Positions 25,460 to 34,271 are shown, counted from the stretch's first letter. The stretch: DNA of 64,000 bases from Erysipelotrichaceae bacterium (GCA_015059145.1 SVAZ01000005.1:1-64000), one strand, 5' to 3'. Program-made: numbers and translations. Notes: a model not told the origin generated them from the letters alone.

Positions 25460-26371
25460 ATGAGGTTATTAATTCTTTCATTATTATCTGTTTTTTTATA
25501 TTCACTTTATATTAGAATTTTTAAACGAGCTAAGCAATATGAGAGAGAAGAGGGCTTAGAATCACATAAAAGAAAATCAGGTACTATAACAATGGGTGGT
25601 ATAATATTTATAATGCTTCCATTGTTTTTTATATTCTATGATTCTAAAACTACAAGCATTGCTATAACAATTTTCTTATATGGCTTATTAGGCTTTGTAG
25701 ATGATTTATTAATTATCATTAAGAAGAACAATAAGGGTATACATCCAAGCCTGAAGCTTTTTATTCAAGTTATTATTGCAGCAATCTCTTTTCTTTTCTT
25801 TTTAAATACAGGAATGAAAACGCAAATTACAATCTTTAATCATCAAATTGATATTAAGTGGATATATGGTATGATGATGTTATTTGTATTAACATCATCA
25901 ACTAATGCCTTTAATTTAACTGATGGAGTAGATGGATTATGTAGTGGCCTTGCTTTAATAATGTCTTTAGGTTTTCTATATATAGCCTATAAAAAGGGTG
26001 AATATAGCATTATGAGTATGATTATAGTCATTATGATACCTTTGTTTGTTTTTTGGTGCTTTAATTATCCCAAAGCATTTTTATTTATGGGTGATACTGG
26101 TTCATTATATTTAGGTGCATTCTATGCAATGCTTGCTGTATATTTAGATTGTCTATTCCTTTTTATTATTATGGCGGCTTTATTTGTTTTTGAGGTTATA
26201 TCTGTTATAATACAAGTGTTTTATTTTAAGAGAACCAATGGTAAAAGAATATTTAAGATGACTCCATTTCACCATCATTTAGAGGCAAGTGGATTTAAAG
26301 AAATTTCTGTAGATTTAATATTTTATTTAATTCAAATTATATTGGTAATTTTTGTTATAATTATTTATTGA
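25460..26371 (+). CDS. mraY: Phospho-N-acetylmuramoyl-pentapeptide-transferase (MraY)
   Basis: A 303-residue polytopic membrane enzyme that transfers phospho-MurNAc-pentapeptide to undecaprenyl phosphate, making lipid I. Family motifs in order: RKSGTITMGGIIF, FVDDLL (with the Asp pair), NAFNLTDGVDGL, FMGDTGSLYLG and TPFHHHLE. About ten hydrophobic segments; slightly shorter than Bacillus MraY (about 324). GGTGAT precedes ATG 25460; the GTG at 25448 is inside that site. It is in the murE operon. Confidence 0.92.
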   Translation: MRLLILSLLSVFLYSLYIRIFKRAKQYEREEGLESHKRKSGTITMGGIIFIMLPLFFIFYDSKTTSIAITIFLYGLLGFVDDLLIIIKKNNKGIHPSLKLFIQVIIAAISFLFFLNTGMKTQITIFNHQIDIKWIYGMMMLFVLTSSTNAFNLTDGVDGLCSGLALIMSLGFLYIAYKKGEYSIMSMIIVIMIPLFVFWCFNYPKAFLFMGDTGSLYLGAFYAMLAVYLDCLFLFIIMAALFVFEVISVIIQVFYFKRTNGKRIFKMTPFHHHLEASGFKEISVDLIFYLIQIILVIFVIIIY

Positions 26372-26400
26372 TAATTCAAAAAAAATGTGCTATTATTTTT

Positions 26401-26512
26401 ATAGCTTAAGGGAGTAGTCGGCGAATACGTGATAAATCAACATACTGGAGTAAATCCTGGTTTATCTTAATTGACAAGACTTAAGTATAGCATAGGGCTA
26501 TACTTTTTGTCT
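26401..26512 (+). promoter_or_regulatory. yybP-ykoY manganese riboswitch controlling mntP
   Basis: Conserved loops are AAGGGAGTAG (26408-26417) and GACAAGAC (26473-26480). The closing helix pairs CTTAAG (26405-26410) with CTTAAG (26480-26485), and an inner helix pairs GATAAA with TTTATC. A 9-bp terminator (AAGTATAGC 26483-26491 with GCTATACTT 26497-26505, then T-rich) overlaps the closing helix, so ligand binding should allow transcription into the gene. The gene downstream is a manganese exporter, matching the known Mn2+-responsive role of this class. Confidence 0.82.
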
Positions 26513-26521
26513 TTATCTAAG

Positions 26522-26549
26522 GTATGCTTTATGCATACTATTTTTTTAT
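26522..26549 (+). promoter_or_regulatory. Second hairpin with T run, ahead of mntP
   Basis: GTATGC and GCATAC flank a TTTAT loop and are followed by TA and seven T residues, just before the AGGAG site. It could be a second terminator or a translation-level element of the riboswitch platform. Confidence 0.45.
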
Positions 26550-26565
26550 TATTAGGAGTGTATGT

Positions 26566-27132
26566 ATGTTCTGGATTGTACAAAGTATATTATTGAGCTT
26601 TTCATTAGCTATGGATGCAACTGCAGTGTCTATGACTAATGGTTTGGTTGAACCACAAATGAAGAAAAAGAAGATGCTATTAATAGCAGCTATGTTTGGA
26701 ATCTTTCAGGGTATTATGCCACTTATAGGATATTTATGTGGTAGTATTTTTGAAAAGTGGATTGCTAATGTTGTTCCAATTATTGGTTTTATTATTTTAT
26801 CATTCATCGGTGGTAAAATGATTTATGAAGCGATTAAGCATGGTGATGAGGAGAAGAAGGACTTAACCTTAAAAGTAATTTTAATTCAAGCCGTTGCTAC
26901 ATCAATAGATGCTTTGACAGTAGGAATTGTATATGTTGGAAGCCCTCAGGTAGAGGTTTTCACCACATTCTTACTTATTGCTGTTATTACCTTTATATGC
27001 TGCATTTTCGCGATTTTGATTGGAAGGAAATTTGGAGATAAGCTTTCAAATAAGGCTGAAATATTAGGCGGTATAATTTTAATTTGTATAGCCTTAAAGA
27101 TATTGATTGAATTTTTAATTAATGTTTTATAA
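26566..27132 (+). CDS. mntP: Manganese efflux pump MntP
   Basis: A 188-residue protein with six hydrophobic segments, the normal size for MntP, which exports Mn2+ and protects against excess metal. The conserved acidic/small motif SLAMDATAVSMTNG is in the first helix and a related ATSIDALTVGI in the second half. The ATG at 26566 lies 7 bases after AGGAG; an in-frame ATG at 26524 would fall inside the second hairpin of the leader. The upstream yybP-ykoY riboswitch strongly supports the role. It sits between mraY and murD. Confidence 0.92.
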   Translation: MFWIVQSILLSFSLAMDATAVSMTNGLVEPQMKKKKMLLIAAMFGIFQGIMPLIGYLCGSIFEKWIANVVPIIGFIILSFIGGKMIYEAIKHGDEEKKDLTLKVILIQAVATSIDALTVGIVYVGSPQVEVFTTFLLIAVITFICCIFAILIGRKFGDKLSNKAEILGGIILICIALKILIEFLINVL

Positions 27133-27158
27133 TAGCACCAAATTTGGTGCTATTTTTC
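27131..27158 (+). terminator. Rho-independent terminator of mntP
   Basis: AATAGCACC (27131-27139) pairs with GGTGCTATT (27146-27154), then T-rich. Confidence 0.8.
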
Positions 27159-27194
27159 ATTTCAAATATCATATAATTTCATGTGGTGATATTT

Positions 27195-28415
27195 ATGAAG
27201 ATGCTATTACTTGGTAAGGGTGTTGCTAATAACGGATGTAAAAGACTTTTGGATAAGCATCATATTTCCTATGACTATTTGAACATAGATGAGCTTTCTA
27301 ATTTTGATTATGATTATATCGTAAAGTCTCCTGGAATTACTCTACACGATGAAGTTTTTAAAATGCTAAAGGGAAAAATAATTTCTGATATTGAGCTTGC
27401 TTATATTTTAGAAAAACCTTATATAATTGGTGTTACTGGATCTAATGGCAAAACAAGTGTAGCCTCAATGCTTGGGCATATTTTATCATACAAGTATAAT
27501 GTATGCGTGTGTGGAAATATTGGATATAGTGTATGTGATGCTTTAGTAGACAAAAATGCGGATATGTATATTGTAGAGCTTTCTAGCTTTCAGCTTGAGA
27601 CGGTTAGTAATCTTGATTGTAATATTAGTATAATTACAAACATTTCGTTATGTCATTTGGATCATCATTTATCAATGAATAAATATGTTAATGCTAAGCT
27701 TAATATATGTAAATATCAGGATTATTCACATTACACAATATATAACCTAGATAATCCTTATTTAAAGGATATTTCAAAAATCACCATGTGTAAGGCTATT
27801 GGATTTTCATTTGATAGCTCAATAACTAGAGTATATGTTTTAAATGAGTATATTTACTATAAGAATAAGCGTATATATAAATTGTCAAAAAATGAATTAG
27901 CCTATAGACATAAAATAGAAAATTATTTAGCTGTTTTAACTGCGGTTTCATTGTTAGACTTTAATATGAAAAAAGCAGCTAAGCTGCTAAGGAAGTTTAA
28001 GGATGTTGAATTTAGATTAAATAAAATATCTGATTATATTTATAATGATGCAAAGAGCACTAATTGTGCTTCTACTAATGCTGCGCTTTCAGCACTTGAT
28101 AATGTTCATTTGATATGTGGAGGCTATAGTAGAGGAATAGAAATATATTTAGATAAATCTAATTTAGAAAAAATAAAATATGTTTATGCATATGGTGAGT
28201 CTAAATATGAGGTGAAATTTTACTTTGAAAACCTTGGTATAAAATGCTTCATTTTTGAAACGTTAGAGGAAGCATTTAGAAGTGCATATATTAAAAGAGA
28301 TGGAACAGAAAATATTTTATATTCTCCTATGTTTGCATCATATGATCAATATAGTAGCTATAAGGAAAGAGGAAACGAATTTAATAATGTATATTTTAAG
28401 CTAACAAAAAAATAG
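27195..28415 (+). CDS. murD: UDP-MurNAc-L-alanine:D-glutamate ligase (MurD)
   Basis: A 406-residue Mur ligase adding D-glutamate to UDP-MurNAc-L-Ala in the cytosol. Seen: N-terminal Rossmann start LLLGKGVANNG, the ATP loop GVTGSNGKTSVASM (about 81-94), ELSSFQLE and ITNISLCHLDHH, which are diagnostic of MurD, and YNDAKSTN. Shorter than the usual 430-450. GGTGAT precedes ATG 27195. Its D-glutamate substrate should come from glutamate racemase, for which only an aberrant gene (39330) is seen here. Confidence 0.9.
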   Translation: MKMLLLGKGVANNGCKRLLDKHHISYDYLNIDELSNFDYDYIVKSPGITLHDEVFKMLKGKIISDIELAYILEKPYIIGVTGSNGKTSVASMLGHILSYKYNVCVCGNIGYSVCDALVDKNADMYIVELSSFQLETVSNLDCNISIITNISLCHLDHHLSMNKYVNAKLNICKYQDYSHYTIYNLDNPYLKDISKITMCKAIGFSFDSSITRVYVLNEYIYYKNKRIYKLSKNELAYRHKIENYLAVLTAVSLLDFNMKKAAKLLRKFKDVEFRLNKISDYIYNDAKSTNCASTNAALSALDNVHLICGGYSRGIEIYLDKSNLEKIKYVYAYGESKYEVKFYFENLGIKCFIFETLEEAFRSAYIKRDGTENILYSPMFASYDQYSSYKERGNEFNNVYFKLTKK

Positions 28416-28434
28416 GGATAAACCCTATTTCTTA
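28408..28434. terminator. Bidirectional terminator between murD and plsC
   Basis: AAATAGGG (28410-28417) pairs with CCCTATTT (28423-28430) between convergent genes; A and T runs flank it. Confidence 0.7.
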
Positions 28435-29171
28435 AAGTAGTCGCTATGCTCATTAAAGTAGTCTGACATAATCTTATTTAATTCATTAGCTGTTTCCTTG
28501 ATTGTCAAGGCTTTATTTCCTAAATCCTTAATATGATAAGGTGGAAGTATATTGTATTTTATGCATGGCTTTTTTCTTCTAAATAGCTTTCTTAACCCAC
28601 GTGGCTTATGATAAGTAATAACAGAAGGAATAATAGTAGCATTTGCTTGATAAGCATAATGAAATGCTCCAGGCATGAATTCTCTTATATGATCACAAAA
28701 TGGTACTAGTGCAGCTTCAGGGTATATTAGTATATTAAAGCCTTGATTTAAAGTAGTCACTGTATCCTTATTAAATCTTTTAAATAGTTTTGGATCCTCT
28801 GGAATTGGTACAGCACCACCAATTCTGAAAAATTTAGATACAATTCCAAAGCCTAAATTAGATTGAAGAGTAGTTACATAAATTTTTTTAAAAGGGATTG
28901 ATGTTAATATCATAAATACATCAAATGGATGTGTATGATTAGAAATTAATACAAACCCTTTTTGTTTTTTTAAATTCTTTTTGCCTTTAACCTTAAAACC
29001 CCATACGAAGAAATTAGGTATTATAATTATTAGTTTTACTAGCCATACTAATAATCTAGTGATAGATCTAATGACTATACCCTTACGATAAAATTTATAA
29101 TTATCTTTAAGCTTTACTTCTTTAGGGTGAAAGCCATTGTCATATGTATGAATATTTTCTTGATTTTGCAT
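28425..29171 (-). CDS. plsC: 1-acyl-sn-glycerol-3-phosphate acyltransferase (PlsC family)
   Basis: A 248-residue membrane-associated acyltransferase of phospholipid synthesis, adding the second fatty acyl chain to make phosphatidic acid. Catalytic block I is NHTHPFDVF (NHxxxxD); block III is YPEAALVPF, where the family usually has PEG(T/S) and alanine replaces Gly here. One or two hydrophobic segments lie near residues 35-60. AAGGTGATAAT precedes the ATG on the minus strand. It is transcribed toward murD and shares its terminator. Confidence 0.85.
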   Translation of the reverse strand: MQNQENIHTYDNGFHPKEVKLKDNYKFYRKGIVIRSITRLLVWLVKLIIIIPNFFVWGFKVKGKKNLKKQKGFVLISNHTHPFDVFMILTSIPFKKIYVTTLQSNLGFGIVSKFFRIGGAVPIPEDPKLFKRFNKDTVTTLNQGFNILIYPEAALVPFCDHIREFMPGAFHYAYQANATIIPSVITYHKPRGLRKLFRRKKPCIKYNILPPYHIKDLGNKALTIKETANELNKIMSDYFNEHSDYFKK

Positions 29172-29265
29172 ATTATCACCTTTTTTCTATTAAATTATAT
29201 TGTTTTTTAATGATTTATTCAATAGAATATGATACAATATGCTTGATTTTAGGATGGTGATTTCT

Positions 29266-30393
29266 ATGAAGGTGATATTAGGATTATCAGGTGGAGTTGA
29301 TAGCTCTGTAGCATTAAAGTTGCTAAAGGATGAGGGCTATGATGTGGAAGCAATGTTTATGAGAAATTGGGACTCTGCTACAAATAATGACTTTTTAGGA
29401 AATCCTGATATTGATGAGGATGTATGTCCTCAAGAAAAGGATTATCAGGATGCAGTCAAGGTTGCAGAAGAATTGGATATAAAATTAAATAGAGTGGATT
29501 TTATAGGTGAATATTGGGATACTGTTTTTACTTATTTTTTAAATGAATATAAAAAGGGTAGAACACCAAATCCTGATATTATGTGTAATAAATATATAAA
29601 GTTCAACGCCTTTTTAAAGCATGCTTTTGATTTGGGTGCCGATTATATAGCTATGGGACATTATGCAAGAGTCAGACATGATGTGGATAAAAGCTATTTG
29701 TTAAGAGGTGTTGATAATAATAAGGACCAAACATATTTTCTTTGTATGATAAGTCAAGCACAATTAAGAAAATCATTATTTCCAATTGGTCATTTAACTA
29801 AACCAGAGGTTAGAAAAATAGCAAGTGACAATAATTTATATACCGCAAATAAAAAGGATTCTACTGGTATTTGTTTTATTGGTGAACGTAATTTCAAACA
29901 ATTTTTACAAAATTATTTACCTGCTAAACCTGGGAAAATGGTTACGCTAGATGGCAAGATCGTTGGTGACCACGATGGTTTAATGTATTATACTATAGGT
30001 CAAAGAAAGGGCCTTGGTATAGGTGGATCTAATGAATTTGGTAATGAAGCATGGTTTGTGTGTGGTAAGGATTTAGAAAAAAATTATTTATTAGTAGGCC
30101 AGGGTCATGATAGTGAATATTTAATTTCTAATAATTGCTTTGCAAGCGAATGTAACTGGATATGTGATAGACCAATTGAGGGAAAAAAATATACTGCTAA
30201 ATTTAGATACCGTCAGGCTGATAATGATATTACTATTAAATATTTAGATGATAACAGAATTCAGGTTTTATATCTTGATGGAGTAAGAGCTGTAACCCCA
30301 GGACAGGCTGTAGTAATTTATGATGGTGAAATCTGTATGGGTGGAGCTATTATAGATGATGTTTATTATAATGAGGAGAAGAGAAAGTATTAA
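29266..30393 (+). CDS. mnmA: tRNA-specific 2-thiouridylase MnmA
   Basis: A 375-residue cytosolic enzyme that thiolates U34 of tRNAs for Lys, Glu and Gln. Seen: the PP-loop LGLSGGVDSSVA (about 4-15), the first catalytic Cys in NPDIMCNKYIKF, and the second in TGICFIGERNF, plus the C-terminal TPGQAVVIYDG. ATG 29266 follows GGTGAT; an upstream in-frame ATG (29239) lacks a site. It begins the block mnmA-recD2-alaS-ruvX known from Bacillus. Confidence 0.94.
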   Translation: MKVILGLSGGVDSSVALKLLKDEGYDVEAMFMRNWDSATNNDFLGNPDIDEDVCPQEKDYQDAVKVAEELDIKLNRVDFIGEYWDTVFTYFLNEYKKGRTPNPDIMCNKYIKFNAFLKHAFDLGADYIAMGHYARVRHDVDKSYLLRGVDNNKDQTYFLCMISQAQLRKSLFPIGHLTKPEVRKIASDNNLYTANKKDSTGICFIGERNFKQFLQNYLPAKPGKMVTLDGKIVGDHDGLMYYTIGQRKGLGIGGSNEFGNEAWFVCGKDLEKNYLLVGQGHDSEYLISNNCFASECNWICDRPIEGKKYTAKFRYRQADNDITIKYLDDNRIQVLYLDGVRAVTPGQAVVIYDGEICMGGAIIDDVYYNEEKRKY

Positions 30394-30395
30394 TT

Positions 30396-32681
30396 ATGGA
30401 AAAGGAAGTTATTGTTGGGTATATTTCAAACTACATATATACAAGCAATGACTCCTTATATAAGGTTTGTAGGCTTGTTACCCAAGATGATGATGAAATC
30501 ATTATAGTTGGTAATTTTCCTAGGCTTGAGGATGGTTTGAATTATGAGTTTGTTGGTGTAATGAAGGAGCATCCAAAGTATGGTGAGCAGTTTTTTGTTG
30601 AGTCTTATGCCAAGAGTCAGAGCTTTACTAAGGAGGGCTTAATTCATTATTTATCAAGTGAGAAGTTTCATGGTATTGGACCTAAGCTTGCTTCAAATAT
30701 CGTTAAGGAGCTTGGACTTGATTGTATAAATATTATTTTAGATAATCCAGATGAGCTTGATAAGGTGTATGGCTTAACAAAGGGTAAAAAGGAAATTTTA
30801 ATTGAAACATTAAAAAATAATTATGCATCTGAACAGGTTTTTATTAGGCTTTATGGCTTCGGATTAACTTCTAAAATGATTCATAGATTATATGAATATT
30901 ATGGAGATAAGGCTGCTAATATTATAGAGGAAAATCCATATTGCTTAATATCCGATGTTGAAGGCTTTGGATTTAAAAAGTGTGACGCTTTGGCAATAAA
31001 CCTAGGTTTTTTATTAGATGATCCAAGAAGAATATGTGCAGCCATTACATATACTCTTACTTTTATTTGTTATCAATATGGGTATACCTTTGTTACAAAG
31101 GAGCAGCTAGTTAATTCAGTTAAAAATTTGTTAGGTGAAGAATCAGTTGTTTCAAACGAGGTGTTAGATAAATGTATTGATAAGCTAGTTTCAGACAATA
31201 AGCTTATTATTGAGGCTGATAGATATTTTGAGCCTAATTTATATAGAAGTGAAATAAAGCTTTCTGAAAAGCTTATAAAGCTAAATCAAACAACTGGTGA
31301 AAAATATGCTGATGATAAGATTAAGGAGGCGCTTGATTTTGTTGAGGCAAATATGAGCATTTCATATACACCTTTACAAAAGGAGGCTATTATAAATGCC
31401 TTATCTCATAAACTTTCAATTATAACTGGTGGACCTGGTACTGGTAAATCAACCATACTAAATGGGATTTTAAATATTTACGCAAGAGTAAATAATATGT
31501 CAGTAGTAGATGATAAGATGCAATATAAGGTTTTATTAGTTGCTCCAACAGGACGAGCCGCTAAAAGAATGATGGAGATTACTAGATTTAAAGCTTCTAC
31601 TATCCATAAGGCTTTAGGCTATACATATGATGGTGGCTTTGAGTTTAATGATGCCCATTTACTTACCTATAGCCTTGTAGTAATTGATGAGGCATCAATG
31701 GTCGATATAGAGCTAGCCTGTAAGCTATTTACAGCTTTACCTAATACCTCAAGAGTTATTATGGTTGGAGATGCAAATCAGCTGCCCTCTGTAGGTCCAG
31801 GTAATGTTCTACACGATTTAATGAAATCTAAGCTTTTTAAGACTACTATATTAAATCAAATAATGCGCCAAGCAAGTGATTCTAATATTGTTTCTTTGTC
31901 ACATATGGTTTTATCTGAAAGTATTCAATATAATATCTTTTCTAGTAGAAAGGATATTTTCTATTATAATTATGAGGCTAAAAATATTGCTGATGGTATT
32001 TGTAAGATGCTAGACAATTTCATTTCATCTGGCGGAGATTTATTTTCTGATATACAAATTTTAATTCCTATGTATGCGGGGGTTGCTGGTATAGATGCCA
32101 TCAACGCAATTATCCAAGAAAAATATAATCCTGAAACTGAAAAGTTTATTAAAAGAGATGAGCTTTTTTTTAAGAAGAATGATAAGGTCCTACAGCTAAA
32201 AAATGATAGTGAGCTAGACATTATGAATGGTGATATAGGAAAAATTTTAGATATCACTACAATAAATGATAAGGATGCATTGCTGATCGATTTTGATGGT
32301 AGAGTCGTAACATATTATGCGAAAAATTTAGAAAACCTAAAGCTTGGTTATGCAATATCAATTCATAAATCGCAGGGTAGTGAATTTAAGAACGTTATTA
32401 TGCCTATTCTTCCAAGCTATCAAATAATGCTAAAAAAGAAAATTATTTATACAGGAATTACAAGAGCTAAGGAGAAGCTAATTATTTTAGGTAAGCTTGA
32501 GTCTCTTGATAAAGCAATTCATACTCCTGATTATCAAAGACAAACGACACTATATCAAAGGGTTGATAATGATAGTATTATCGATATTGGTATTAGAATA
32601 TTTGATTCAAGTATTCCATTTGATACTTTTGGAGAATATGATATGGAAGGTATTACACCATATACATTTATGAATGACTAA
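30396..32681 (+). CDS. recD2: RecD2-type DNA helicase
   Basis: A 761-residue superfamily 1B helicase of the RecD2/YrrC kind, acting in recombination and repair without RecBC. The N-terminal region (about 1-300) carries the OB-like and helix-hairpin-helix segments (KFHGIGPKLASNIVKELG). The motor includes motif I GGPGTGKST, APTGRAAKRM (Ia), VIDEASMVD (II), VGDANQLPSVGPGNVL (III), and motif VI region YTGITRAKEKLI. Begins 2 bases after mnmA. In Bacillus the same neighbours (mnmA upstream, alaS downstream) occur. Confidence 0.93.
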   Translation: MEKEVIVGYISNYIYTSNDSLYKVCRLVTQDDDEIIIVGNFPRLEDGLNYEFVGVMKEHPKYGEQFFVESYAKSQSFTKEGLIHYLSSEKFHGIGPKLASNIVKELGLDCINIILDNPDELDKVYGLTKGKKEILIETLKNNYASEQVFIRLYGFGLTSKMIHRLYEYYGDKAANIIEENPYCLISDVEGFGFKKCDALAINLGFLLDDPRRICAAITYTLTFICYQYGYTFVTKEQLVNSVKNLLGEESVVSNEVLDKCIDKLVSDNKLIIEADRYFEPNLYRSEIKLSEKLIKLNQTTGEKYADDKIKEALDFVEANMSISYTPLQKEAIINALSHKLSIITGGPGTGKSTILNGILNIYARVNNMSVVDDKMQYKVLLVAPTGRAAKRMMEITRFKASTIHKALGYTYDGGFEFNDAHLLTYSLVVIDEASMVDIELACKLFTALPNTSRVIMVGDANQLPSVGPGNVLHDLMKSKLFKTTILNQIMRQASDSNIVSLSHMVLSESIQYNIFSSRKDIFYYNYEAKNIADGICKMLDNFISSGGDLFSDIQILIPMYAGVAGIDAINAIIQEKYNPETEKFIKRDELFFKKNDKVLQLKNDSELDIMNGDIGKILDITTINDKDALLIDFDGRVVTYYAKNLENLKLGYAISIHKSQGSEFKNVIMPILPSYQIMLKKKIIYTGITRAKEKLIILGKLESLDKAIHTPDYQRQTTLYQRVDNDSIIDIGIRIFDSSIPFDTFGEYDMEGITPYTFMND

Positions 32682-32683
32682 TT

Positions 32684-32712
32684 ACACCCACAAGGGTGTT
32701 TTTTCTTTTTTA
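32684..32712 (+). terminator. Rho-independent terminator of recD2
   Basis: ACACCC (32684-32689) pairs with GGGTGT (32694-32699), then TTTTTCTTTTTT. Confidence 0.8.
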
Positions 32713-32719
32713 AAAATTA

Positions 32720-32752
32720 AATAGTGAAAAAATAGTGAAAAAATAGTGAAAT
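32720..32752 (+). repeat. Three tandem 11-bp repeats at the fic promoter
   Basis: AATAGTGAAAA is repeated three times in a row (32720-32730, 32731-32741, 32742-32752; the last ends in T). A period of one helical turn puts each copy on the same DNA face, immediately upstream of a TATAAT-like element at about 32762. It could be an operator for the Fic protein's own winged-helix domain or for the nearby XRE regulator (inference). Confidence 0.7.
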
Positions 32753-32781
32753 TATGATACAATATAATTGAGGTGGTAAAG

Positions 32782-33837
32782 ATGATTAAGGTTACAATAG
32801 ATAATGAAATATTAAATTTGATTTTAAATATTGAAAAAAATAAAGAGTTATTAAATTTAATCTCTTTACCAATATCACTATCTAATAGATTTAGGAAAAA
32901 CACAAAGAAGAGATCTTCTTATGCCTCTAACAAAATGGAAGGAAATCCATTAACTTATGAACAGGCTAGTGAGGCTATAGAGTCAAACAAAAGACATTTT
33001 CTAAAACCAGAACAAGAAATAAGAAATTATTTTTTGGCTTTGGAATATCTTGAACAAAAGCTGTTTGTAAACGAAGAAATTTCGATTGAATTAATTTTAA
33101 AGGTTCAAAAATATATTTGTAGTGGGGCCTCCGGTGAAAAAATTGGATTAAGAGGAGAAATGCCACCAGGAGTTCTATTTGCTGTATGGGACCAAAAAAC
33201 AGGTCAGCCAGAATATATACCACCTCAATTTGATGAGGTGCCACTGTTATTAAAGGAATTGGTTGATTACTTAAACCATTCGGATGATCATCCTATTATT
33301 AAGGCTGCAATAGCCCATTATCAATTAGTTACTATACACCCTTTTGAGGATGGTAATGGTAGAACTGCTAGAATTATTTCTAATTATATCCTTTCTTTTT
33401 ATGGATTTGGATTTAAAAGTATAGGCTCATTAGAAGAATATTTTACTTATGACATAGAGGAATATTATTCATCCTTACAAATGGGGCTTCCAGCATTATA
33501 TTATGATGGTAGAAATGAGCCGCCACATCCTGAAATATGGATAAAATATTTTTTGAAAGTGTTTAATTTATATGCATCTAAAGTAGTAAAAATCGCACAA
33601 ATGGAAACTAATGAAGATTTTAAATTAAGAATTGCATATCTTTCAAATAAGGCTAAAAGGTTTCTTGAGTATCTTAAAAATAATAATATAATTTATTTCA
33701 CTCCTGTTGAAATGGCAAATTTATTAGGTGTTACAAATAGAACTATTATTAATTGGTGTAGTGAATTATCTACTAACGGCTTTGTAAAGCCTATTATAAT
33801 AAATAAAAGAATTAGAAAATATGAGGTTTATAAATAA
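32782..33837 (+). CDS. Fic-domain protein with N-terminal inhibitory motif and C-terminal HTH
   Basis: A 351-residue protein predicted to AMPylate (or otherwise modify) a target hydroxyl with a nucleotide. N-terminal inhibitory helix motif SNKMEGN at about 50-56 fits (S/T)xxxE(G/N), so the active site should be autoinhibited. The Fic core motif HPFEDGNGRTARI is complete. After it, about 300-345, a winged helix-like segment (MANLLGVTNRTIINWC) suggests DNA binding and autoregulation. ATG 32782 follows GAGGTGG; the GTG at 32773 is within it. It lies in an insertion between recD2 and alaS. Confidence 0.88.
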   Translation: MIKVTIDNEILNLILNIEKNKELLNLISLPISLSNRFRKNTKKRSSYASNKMEGNPLTYEQASEAIESNKRHFLKPEQEIRNYFLALEYLEQKLFVNEEISIELILKVQKYICSGASGEKIGLRGEMPPGVLFAVWDQKTGQPEYIPPQFDEVPLLLKELVDYLNHSDDHPIIKAAIAHYQLVTIHPFEDGNGRTARIISNYILSFYGFGFKSIGSLEEYFTYDIEEYYSSLQMGLPALYYDGRNEPPHPEIWIKYFLKVFNLYASKVVKIAQMETNEDFKLRIAYLSNKAKRFLEYLKNNNIIYFTPVEMANLLGVTNRTIINWCSELSTNGFVKPIIINKRIRKYEVYK

Positions 33838-33840
33838 GTA

Positions 33841-33878
33841 ATTATTTCCTATGTATTATTTGAATAATAGGAAATAAT
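33841..33878. repeat. Perfect 12-bp inverted repeat
   Basis: ATTATTTCCTAT (33841-33852) and ATAGGAAATAAT (33867-33878) are exact inverted copies with a 14-base gap, starting 3 bases after the fic stop codon. There is no T run after it, so it is a poor terminator; it may be an operator for the small gene at 33896 or a processed fic mRNA end. Confidence 0.65.
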
Positions 33879-33895
33879 ATAATTGGGTGATAAAA

Positions 33896-34009
33896 GTGAA
33901 AGGATTATGTATGGTAGCTTTAGGCATGGCTTTAGGTTACGTTTTATGTGATTGTAAATGTAAGTCGCCTATGGTTAAGCAAATGATGAAAAAAATGAAT
34001 ATTAATTAA
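33896..34009 (+). CDS. Small cysteine-containing membrane peptide (37 aa), hypothetical
   Basis: GTG at 33896 opens a 37-codon ORF: MKGLCMVALGMALGYVLC, then DCKCKSPMVKQ and a lysine-rich end. GGGTGA lies 6 bases upstream. The N-terminus is one hydrophobic helix (about 4-18) followed by Cys-Asp-Cys-Lys-Cys and a basic helix, reminiscent of short membrane peptides with a C-terminal cytoplasmic tail. It ends right before a terminator. Family unknown; its presence is supported by site, length and terminator only. Confidence 0.45.
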   Translation: MKGLCMVALGMALGYVLCDCKCKSPMVKQMMKKMNIN

Positions 34010-34010
34010 T

Positions 34011-34036
34011 AAAAGAGCCTTATTAGGCTCTTTTTT
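34011..34036. terminator. Bidirectional terminator between the peptide gene and the XRE gene
   Basis: AAAAGAGCC (34011-34019) pairs with GGCTCTTTT (34026-34034), with A and T runs on both sides. Confidence 0.75.
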
Positions 34037-34271
34037 AATCGAAATATATTATATTATTTTCATTTTTGTCTAGTTTTAATATAGCTGTTAAATCAAGTTT
34101 AAGTATCTTGCATATGTTTTGTAGCTGAATGAATGATGGCTCCTGCTTGCCGTTTTCAATTCTATTATATGTAGATTGCTTAATTGGAATCATAATGGCA
34201 AATTCCTTTTGTGTATATAGCATTTTTTCTCTTTTGTTTTTTATTATCTTTGCAAATTCCTCAAATCTCAT
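34035..34271 (-). CDS. XRE-family helix-turn-helix regulator
   Basis: A 78-residue DNA-binding protein made almost entirely of one Cro/CI-type domain: an N-terminal helix, KREKMLYTQKEFAIMI as the first part of the HTH, IKQSTYNRIENGKQEPS as the recognition helix and turn, then LQNICKILKLDL. It probably controls nearby genes, such as its own, the 37-residue peptide gene or fic. GGGTGAT precedes the ATG on the minus strand. It is transcribed away from alaS. Confidence 0.88.
   Translation of the reverse strand: MRFEEFAKIIKNKREKMLYTQKEFAIMIPIKQSTYNRIENGKQEPSFIQLQNICKILKLDLTAILKLDKNENNIIYFD

Noticed and set aside
28425-29171. Lipid A-type (LpxL) acyltransferase
   Set aside because: The NHxxxxD and PEA blocks and length fit PlsC, and nothing else in the window suggests an outer membrane.
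32720-32752. Short CRISPR-like array
   Set aside because: The repeats are 11 bp, adjacent without spacers, and no cas gene is present; they are tandem operator-like repeats.
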